Below are positions 56,929 to 64,000 of a stretch of DNA of 64,000 nucleotides, in pieces. The notes under the pieces are model-generated. The model did not search any database and was not told the origin of the DNA. It saw only the letters and a program-made list of their open reading frames with translations. The DNA is from Asterella californica (lineage: Eukaryota > Streptophyta > Marchantiopsida > Marchantiales > Aytoniaceae). The stretch spans positions 868,001 to 932,000 of the forward strand of contig JAYKYS010000015.1 of the NCBI GenBank assembly GCA_036924285.1, in the 5' to 3' direction. The number at the start of each line of letters is the position of its first letter. Position 1 is the first letter of the stretch. The translations under genes and the position numbers were made by a program.

Positions 56929-57773
56929 GTGGATATATAGCAGCAAATACGCTCAACTGTGCAGGAGATTATATTAAACATTAATAGTAATAATAATATA
57001 ATATAGGTTTTGTACTACTACAGTCACTCCAGAATAGACCCGAAAGAGGGAATCTAAGGGAAGTGGACCTTTAGAAGGGCTTTCACTGTGGTATTAAACA
57101 TGTATTATATATAAAAGTAGCGTCTATCTGACGTCAATGTAATGTTAACAGCAAATTTAACAGGTGAGCTCTCTTTTCTTTTAACATCGTCAAAAGCTCC
57201 TCATTGTGGTGAAGTGGATGAATCTAAACAACATATATGAGGGAAATCTAACGTTATGTGGGTGAAAAAGTATTTCAAAATAACATAAGGTCCTTATATA
57301 CATGGTTAATATATTTTGAAAGGATTACAAGTGAGATTATACATAGATAGGTATCTTTACATATTTATTTATATAGTTGCTCCTTAACTTGTTGAGGGTG
57401 AATACGTGAGCACTCAGAGCAAAATGAGTCTAAATGATGGTTTAATTGGCTAAACTCGACCAAATAAGAGACTGATGGTACCTTAAACAACGATCGCCGA
57501 ACATATTAGCAGTACAGAATGACTTAAGCCTAACTTAAAAACTATTGTCAAATTAATTTAAACGGATATTGGGAGAATATACCCTAATTGGAGTGACGGC
57601 CTAGGTACCTAAGGGTCCCCCGAGTACGAGCATGTTAGATTCCATATAAATCAACAGGAGATTCGTGACAGGTCTCTAAGACTCGTTTTCTGAGCAAAAT
57701 TTAAGTAACCCCTATATATATATAATAACTCTAATCTCACTATAATAATATGAAACTACAAACTCAGTTAAAC

Positions 57774-57811
57774 ATTTATATTATTTATATTTATATTTAT
57801 ATTTATATTTA
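57774..57811. repeat. (ATTTAT)n-like microsatellite
   Basis: TTTATA/ATTTAT steps repeat about six times, read directly from the sequence. Confidence 0.85.
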
Positions 57812-57884
57812 ATTGTAGTCCGTTAGATTCCCTGCTACGGCACGTTTCTTGCTGATGACTGTCGACATGCCAGTGCAGTTGTCT

Positions 57885-57973
57885 ACTTCTCAGCTGCTAT
57901 GCTGTTACTCCCCGCCACTGCGGGTTTATTTAAAAAAGAAAAAAGAAAAAAAACTTCTCAGCTGCTATGCTGT
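57885..57973. mobile_element. Short A-tailed insert bounded by 21-bp direct repeats
   Basis: ACTTCTCAGCTGCTATGCTG plus T occurs identically at 57885-57905 and 57953-57973. The 47 bp between (57906-57952) begin CTCCCCGCCACTGCGGG-like and end in an A-rich tail (AAAAAAGAAAAAAGAAAAAA). Flanking duplication plus a 3' A tail is the mark of target-primed insertion of a short, probably 5'-truncated retroposon. Confidence 0.6.
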
Positions 57974-59254
57974 GGATCGGCGGTCCAGTTCCAAGTTGTC
58001 GGTCCCGTCCAGGTGAGCCCGGCCATGGTGGCCTGTGACTCTTGGCGTTCTGCTGCTGGTTGCTATGCGCTATACGTCGATTGTGAAAACCGGGAAGGGG
58101 AGAAAATTTTTGGAGAGGGGGACGACGGGAGGGGTTGTGAAACCCGGAAAGGAAAAGGTATAGATCCGGTATAAATCGTTAACACATAGCGCCGCAATTC
58201 CACTGCAAGCGTTTCTCATTGTTGTAATTGTGTAGGTGCGGTATTCCCGGGTTGTAAAGTTTTTGGGCGGTCGCTTCGAAAGAGAAGGAACAGTTATTAC
58301 TATCGATAGGCTAGAGCACTGGATGTTTACGTCCCCTTTTCTTGTCCGCGAATTGACTAATGCACATGTGCCTTATTTGTTTCCGTGCTTTCCATGTTTT
58401 CGCGGTTCACAGAAAACTGGAATCGTTAGTACTGCACGATCGAGACAGTACTTCAGAATCTTCCGCCATTGAATTGCAGGCTTTGTTCGTGTATTTGTGT
58501 CGGAATAGTCTGTCATTTGCAGGGGTCGCGTGGTAGACTTGCCTGTCCGGACACGGAAAAGAACGCACTGCTGTTCTCAAGGCTTTGCAGCTAGACCATC
58601 TTATCAGAAAGCGGTTCATCATGGTCTCTATAGCGCAGGGCATGCTATTTCCAACTTCCAGCAAGCACTTATATTACTCGATCGACTCCTCAGACAAACA
58701 ACAGATATGTGAAATCTACTGTGACGGCAGCGCTAGCTAGCATCGCTATCGATCGATCTTTATTTTGTGCTTCTAACTGCGAGTATCGATCATATATTAA
58801 TATTGTCGACGAGTTGCAGATCCGGAAAGGGAGATGTTGTTGAGTTTGTTTTGCCGTGTTGCTCGTAGGAAGCATGACGTCGGCGGTCGACGCCAGCTGC
58901 CGCTCTCTAGCGAACGATGCCACCGATCTTTGGAGTCATGATCAGGGAACGGGATTCGATCGACTGCTGCGACATTGCTCGGCAGCTTTTCTTTGAGTGC
59001 GATTTATCAACGTTGTGCAATTCTTTTCCATCAGCAGGTGCGCATGCCGTGGACAACGTTAACGTCGTAAACGTTTGTGACATATTAATAGATCAAGTGG
59101 ACGACAAAGTTTTAAAGTCGCTCAAGATGTTTCTACCGCTAGGTATCATTCACATCACTTGAATGTTGCCGCAAAAGTTCTCCTGCGCGCTTGCAAGCTA
59201 CAAGCAGTTCCATTTTTTGGAAGTGATTGAGTCTGTCCTTTCGATGTAGAAGAG

Positions 59255-59296
59255 ACGACCGAACTCTGATCATATGCATGATCAGAGTTCGGTCGT
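59255..59296. repeat. Perfect hairpin, 19-bp stem, 4-nt loop
   Basis: ACGACCGAACTCTGATCAT pairs exactly with ATGATCAGAGTTCGGTCGT around ATGC. A second palindrome with the same GAACTCTGA core lies at 59540-59560 (GGAACTCTGA, G, TCAGAGTTCC). Neither is near a recognised gene. Confidence 0.85.
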
Positions 59297-59635
59297 GCAG
59301 AGAATTTTGCACATATTTTCATCATGTGGTAAAATTCAAAGGTTTAGGATTAAACTCTAAACTCTAACCCTAGATAAGCGATTCCCTGCGCTTATATTGA
59401 ACTGATACAGATTTGACACGCTGGCTTCTCAAGGCGCTTCCCCGGCAGCTAAACTTAAGGTCATTTCACAAACTTTTAATTTCTTTTACAACCACTTCAA
59501 CGTACAAATACATTTACCTGAATAACTGCATTAGTGATCGGAACTCTGAGTCAGAGTTCCTGTTAATATTGCAGAAAGATATTAGGGGTGTAAAAGTTAA
59601 GAACCTTCTGAAATATTCGAGAGCCGTGGGCGTCA

Positions 59636-59691
59636 GTTACACTTCGACCAGACTGAGGCCAGTGTTACACTTCGACCAGACTGAGGCCAGT
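59636..59691. repeat. 28-bp perfect tandem duplication
   Basis: The 28-bp unit starting GTTACACTTCGACCAGACTG and ending GAGGCCAGT occurs twice in direct succession (59636-59663 and 59664-59691) without mismatch. Confidence 0.92.
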
Positions 59692-60051
59692 GTTTCATGC
59701 GAGCACCTCTTGAGGTACAAAACGTCGGGGTTTTTCTTAGTTGCTCTTCACTAGTTTCGTCCGTTTTCTTCTGCAATAGATTCCCTACTGCTATCTTGAA
59801 TGTACAAACAGAAAAATAATCAATGATAAAATCTTGATGATCAGTCACAGACGCGATCCAAGCATTACTCATATACAAACTTATCTCAGTTACCTCTCTG
59901 TCGTTGAAGAATCTTTCTTCTTAACTTTGAGAGCGCCTAATAGTTTTTTTCATTTCAGTTTAACTTATAACCGAAAAGTCACAAAATAAACGTCTGAATA
60001 TTACAAATTTTCGTATGAAAACTGGGTGAATATATCCATGCCACGTAATAT

Positions 60052-60345
60052 CACTAGGAAGTTTAAATGTAGGGAAATTTAATGTTTTCACTATATGAAA
60101 TACACGTATGTAGGGAAACTGGTCATCAAGGAAAATATAGTAGGTTTAATATTTTATCTAGGAAAAAAAATTTAAATTTCCTATGTTAAGGAAAATTTTT
60201 TCACAGTTTCAGAGATGTAGGTTTTATGATTTCGTAATTTTCCTACATCATAGAAATATATAAGTTTTATAGGTATAGGTTATATACCAATATAGGTTTT
60301 CAAATAAACATAAAATGCTTTGTAGGGAAGGTAAAACATTCCTTA
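60052..60345. repeat. Candidate CACTA terminus and subterminal repeats
   Basis: CACTAGGAAGTTTAAATGTA at 60052 is followed by ATGTAGGGAAA (60067), TGTAGGGAAACT (60109), GATGTAGGTT and its inverted form CCTACATCAT around 60,215-60,250, and TGTAGGGAAGG near 60,330. Short direct and inverted subterminal words are the transposase-binding design of CACTA elements. Confidence 0.5.
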
Positions 60346-60595
60346 CCCGAGATGGAACCACGTAAACATTTTTAATTTTTAAATTCAAATTTTTTCTCAA
60401 TTTTCACTTCGTTAGATAGCATTTACTGATAGCATTTACTGATCGTGATGTTTTATATTCTATCCGCACATATGAAAACTTGATATGAAAAAACCCATGA
60501 GATTTGGAATGATTTGATTCGAATAACAGTGAAGACTGAAGTAGACTAGAATAGTAAACGCCAAAGTAACGATAATAAAATCATGAGACACTTTA

Positions 60596-60898
60596 CTAAG
60601 CTTCAGTCCATTTTACAGGATGGTTTGAGTTGTACTGTATCGGTTTGAATTGTGTACAAAGTTGTCGTAAATGATGAAAATTAAGCTCACGACAACAGCC
60701 AGATGATTTTAATACCCATTCACCCAAATTTGTTTTCCTCAACCAGATAACAGAGACGGTTCCTCCACCTAATAATGATCGACGAGTAACTGCATCACTG
60801 TTACAGGAGTCCTCCTGTATAAGATTCAAATCTGCATTCAAATTTTCATCTCCATCCGTCGAGATTGTATTCTGCATAGTATCCACTTGAATATCCAC
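60596..60898 (-). CDS. Hypothetical short frame downstream of the CACTA transposase
   Basis: A 100-codon frame (internal ATG gives MQNTISTDGDENL) between the transposase remnant and the putative CACTA terminus. It has an acidic N-terminal part and no recognised domain. An AG acceptor-like site precedes it (CCTTAG), so it could be a last exon of an element gene, but there is no homology support and it may be non-coding. Confidence 0.25.
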   Translation of the reverse strand: MDIQVDTMQNTISTDGDENLNADLNLIQEDSCNSDAVTRRSLLGGGTVSVIWLRKTNLGEWVLKSSGCCRELNFHHLRQLCTQFKPIQYNSNHPVKWTEA

Positions 60899-60949
60899 AC
60901 TTCTGACAACACATAATTCTAAGGCACTGATAGAACATCTTTCTAAATG

Positions 60950-63900
60950 TTATGCTAACATTACATCTCCTACTTCAGGGTATGGTGGAGGATGGGTCAC
61001 ACCTCCAACTCTATACATGAAGTCACGAGGTCGATGGTCTTCCATCTCCAGAGCCAATACTTCATTTGGCCGCTGTCTCTGTAATGGAATGAACTTGTAC
61101 CCGAGTTGAGAGATTGGTCTATAGTTATCTGCTTCAAAACTCTTCTCCCTGGCATCCAAGAGCTGCATGCCTGAAATTTCATCAATCTTTGGCTCTTCCG
61201 TCTCCACAGCAGGCCTGGCGGTGCATGTTGTGATGTTGAAAAGCCATCTGCACTCAAAGAAGATCTCAGTCATATCTTGACATTTGTGATAAAAGAAACA
61301 CACGATTCTTGCTTTCCAGTTCCAATAAAAGGCGATTTCTTTGTTGTTGTCTTCTAGTACAACAACATAATCACCTGGGCGAAAGATCACCCCTCTCATC
61401 ATGACAGACTTCAGAGCTATAACATTCTCACTTAAGATAATATTCTCTATATCCGAGACCATAAACCTCGAACTCCAAAACTTCATCAATAATCTCTCAG
61501 TCCTCTGTGGTTGAGTTCACCTTGCTTCGGTATCTTAGACCCTACAGCTATTCCTTTCCTAAGTACCAGCACACAAGAACTAGTAAATGCTTCAACTGAA
61601 ACAGCGTTCCAAATAGATTGTGCTAGATCTTGCGTTGGCACTAGTACAATGTGCTTCATATGTGACTCTTGACACACTGTTGAAGTCTGTGAAAAACCGC
61701 CAACACCATGAAGATACTGATGTATCTTTTGTTGTATCCTCTGATATGGCAACAAACCATCGTCGTCTGTCCATATCTGTGCACAACAGGCACTGAAAAA
61801 CACCCGTGCGTGATGGGCTATTAAAGTAGCTTCCATGTTCTGTCGATTCGTGCTGACATTATTGTATCTCGATACCATCCTCTCAAAACTGTAGCACCAG
61901 TATACGTAAGATGGTCCATGACGATGAATATCGTCTATCATTTCTCCATTTCCTGAAAAGCACAGAACATTAGTTAACCCAAAAAATCACAACTAATCAG
62001 GAAAGCACAGAACATTAGTTCACCCAAAAAATCACAACTAATGCAAAATACGAGCAAAGTCATGATCGGATCTAACAGAAAGCAAATGATCAGAGCAACA
62101 TAAAGTATAGTATTACTAGTCAAAGAGACAGATCAAGACGAGATCATGAAGGTGCACATAGTGAGAAGGTAAAACAACTGTTAATCTTACCTGCCACATG
62201 CTCCAGTATAGATCCATTGGCACCAAGAAATTCTTCTACTCAGTATTCTCCATGATGCAAACAACATCTTACTTCTGGCCAGCATGACTTCTGTCCAACC
62301 GACTTCTGATCGAGACTGAAGATAAAACATGCGACCAATCTCTGTTACTAGCACTCCAAGGGCACCAAGTCCGTGATCCGTACCGTAGCCCAACATATGT
62401 AAGATATGAGGGACACAGAAGATAACAAACCGTGTGTACTCCTCAGCCTTGAAGTATCCTAGTCGAGAGAATGGATCTTTAGGCCATCGACCAGATAAAC
62501 CTCGTGGTTTTTTGCGAGTGACTTCAACCAGTGCTACTAAAAAGACTTCTTTTCGTTCTGGAGATATCTCTTTCTCTTTCTTCAGAGCTTCAACAAACTT
62601 TTTGAATAAACCCAATGCAAGCACATGCATTGGATCATAAATCAGATCTAAAGAAAGATCAAATTTATACAATTTGAATAATCTCCAAGCAGACGATTTT
62701 CCTACAATGCCTGAGCGTACAGATACTGCTTTCTTGTGAGTAAGACTTTCACACAGAGCTAATTCAGAGACTGCGCTAGATAACTCTACAATGCTTTTCT
62801 TCGGCAGTGGATAACGCATCAGCTTTCTGTTACCTCCATATTCAAACACTCCTCCCACTCCTGTTCCAGGCGTAACTCTCCACTGGCTTGACACCCAGCA
62901 TCGTCTACAGCCCGACTTTCCACCATTTGTAAATCCTCCAAACTTACATTGTGCCGGGTGATCCCCAGCAAACAACACCAACATCCCTCGTAACACGAAT
63001 CTCTTAGAAAGGTCTCCAGCAGCATCAATCAAGCTAGTAGGATATGCATACTCAATCTCAATTCCATCAACGAAAAACTTCTGGAGATCTTGAATGATTG
63101 GTTCCAAGAAAATGTCCAGAGAATCTGCCTTCGCTCTTGCATCATCCCTAGTAGCTGGTATGAACAAGATCGGCATTTCGAGTAAGGTACAACGACTACC
63201 CGCATTCAGTATTTTCAGTACCACTGTCCATGTGCTTCTGTATGTCGTTGTGGCAGACTGATAACCGTCCGAGTAAGCCAAGAAGCTATATTACGTAGGT
63301 CTCCCTGCAAAACAACAAACACATATGTTACATTCAAAACATCAGGTCGATTCTATAAAAAACAAACAAACGCGTATGACATCATTTAAATAACAGAAGT
63401 AGTAGGATGAAAGTGTACATACTTTGGTTGTCTTTTGTTTCGTGCAGATTCGAGTCCCACAGTTTTTACAGAGAAAACTGTACATCTCAGTTTCAACATC
63501 AAAATTTCTTGGATTATCTACTTCTTCGCATCTAGGGTATATAGTTGAATATACCTCCCAACATGTACGACAAAGCACTGAGACTTCAAACTCATGGGAA
63601 GAATCCCAAAACCAAGAAACTTGTTTTGCTTTTGTCCCATCCCACCATTCCTTTACGGAGAAATGTGGGAGATATTCAACATGTACTGTGGATGCGGATG
63701 AGCTAAACCAATGACTTTTTGATCGCCACATTCTCATCATTTCATGGCAAAAGGTTCGTGATGAACAAAGCTTCTTGAATATCCCAGCAACTGGAATGTA
63801 ATCAAATGGTAACATGTTTCTCCTCAAGACAGTACAATCCATGCATTCACACCTCTCACCGCAAGATTCACAATCTCGTTTCAACCCGGATCTGGGTTTC

Positions 63901-64000
63901 GTCAAACACATGCATCTCTGAGCATGTGCTCTATATCTTTCTTGTTCACTAGGTCCATAAGGAATAGAATCATGTATACCATCATTCTGTCCCCAGCACA
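60950..64000 (-). pseudogene. Tnp2-type CACTA transposase with frame breaks, 5' end outside window
   Basis: Segments in transcription order: beyond 64000 to 63423 (CESCGERCECMDC and later CRTCW..CKNCGTRIC, zinc-binding-like), about 63310-62188 (Tnp2 core: YSDGYQSATTTYRSTW, MPILFIPATRDD, FGGFTNGGKSGCRRCW, and LIYDPMHVLALGLFKKF, the family's DPMH motif), 61952-61486 (DUF4218-like MIDDIHRHGPSYVYWCYSFER), and 61489-60950 (DUF4216-like GDYVVVL..ARIVCFFYHK..FFECRWLFN). The intron 62187-61953 joins cleanly (EHVAG|NGEMIDD). The reading frame changes near 63,280, near 62,235 (WRIL to VEEFLGANGSILEHVAG) and near 61,505, and I find no introns that explain this, so I call it a decayed copy. Part of a CACTA element; no host function expected. 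Confidence 0.7.
61951..62042. repeat. 41-bp tandem duplication in a transposase intron
   Basis: The unit GCACAGAACATTAGTT, A or C, ACCCAAAAAATCACAACTAAT occurs twice in succession with a single substitution, inside the intron between the Tnp2 and DUF4218-like segments. Confidence 0.85.

Larger units (their letters stand above)
46326..56938. mobile_element. 10.6-kb autonomous Mutator-like element with ~245-bp TIRs and perfect 10-bp TSD
   Basis: The element spans 46336-56928 (10,593 bp), flanked by identical GTGGATATAT copies at 46326-46335 and 56929-56938; 9-11-bp duplications are typical of MULEs. The terminal inverted repeats (46336-46579 and 56684-56928) start GAGGAATTGGCTTGATCAC and differ at only a few positions, so the insertion is recent. 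Each end has three CTTGATCACACCCC motifs (left at 46346, 46376 and 46406, 30 bp apart). Cargo, left to right: MULE transposase (+), RG/PMD-like/HAD-phosphatase fusion (+) with a palindromic array in its first intron, a second palindromic array, and an RPA1-C-like gene (-). All three genes read as intact. Confidence 0.93.
56939..60051. other. Intergenic region with several small repeats, no supported gene
   Basis: Contents: an (ATTTAT)n-type microsatellite (57774-57811), a 21-bp direct repeat flanking a short A-tailed insert (57885-57973), a perfect 19-bp-stem hairpin (59255-59296), a telomere-like stretch near 59,345-59,375, a related small palindrome (59540-59560) and a 28-bp tandem duplication (59636-59691). 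A more GC-rich patch at 57,840-59,100 holds short frames (for example ATG at 58874, about 40 codons) but no recognised domain. Confidence 0.5.
60052..64000 (-). mobile_element. CACTA (En/Spm-type) element, decayed, running off the right edge
   Basis: The body holds a minus-strand Tnp2/DUF4218-type transposase (60950-64000). A possible terminus CACTAGGAAG lies at 60052, followed by AT-rich subterminal DNA with repeated TGTAGGGAA words (60067-60118, 60330) and inverted CCTACAT copies (60243), as is usual for CACTA ends. The other end lies outside the window, so TIRs and the 3-bp target duplication cannot be checked. Confidence 0.6.

Noticed and set aside
58874..58996. Short frame starting MTSAVDASCRSL
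   Set aside because: Only about 40 codons, no donor or following exon that I can justify.

Overview
This window is nuclear DNA of a land plant, most likely a bryophyte-grade or other early-diverging lineage. The evidence is intron-rich genes with GT-AG introns of about 50-500 bp, orthologues of plant-type families (acylamino-acid-releasing enzyme, HUA1/ZFN-type CCCH protein, CW-type zinc finger protein, PTB/hnRNP-L-like RRM protein), TTTAGGG-type telomere-like motifs, and plant MULE and CACTA transposons. The species assignment is inference. Layout: 3199-8713 (+) is a 17-exon acylamino-acid-releasing enzyme gene whose exons join in a consistent phase into 798 codons. 11347-19999 (-) is an 11-exon HUA1-like five-CCCH-finger gene with an unusual Gln-rich coding tandem repeat between fingers 3 and 4. 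20000-23666 is its GC-richer upstream region followed by AT-rich repeat DNA. 31342-34536 (-) is a two-exon CW-type zinc finger gene. 40593-41987 (+) is an intronless four-RRM PTB-like gene, probably a retrogene. The rest of 20-46 kb is AT-rich and repeat-rich and holds three short non-autonomous DNA transposons (23677-24691, 27782-28228, 35492-36354). The centrepiece is 46336-56928, a 10.6-kb Mutator-like element with terminal inverted repeats of about 245 bp and a perfect 10-bp target duplication. It carries three genes that all read as intact: a full MULE transposase (857 aa), a 646-aa protein joining an RG-rich head, a plant-mobile-domain-like region, a coiled coil and a HAD/NIF-type phosphatase domain, and an antisense RPA1-C-terminal-like OB-fold protein. 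It also carries two large arrays of short perfect palindromes (GCGATACA..TGTATCGC type), one inside the first intron of the phosphatase-fusion gene and one downstream of it. The three short elements share the end design of the big one (three CTTGATC motifs phased at about 30 bp in each end), and one of them (35492-36354) also carries the same kind of internal palindromes. I read these four as one MULE family with a distinctive set of cis-sequences, and this is my candidate for the undescribed system. At the right edge, 60052-64000 (-), lies a decayed CACTA (Tnp2/DUF4218-type) element that runs off the window. Exon boundaries were set by hand from GT-AG sites, reading phase and remembered family similarity; no database search was run.
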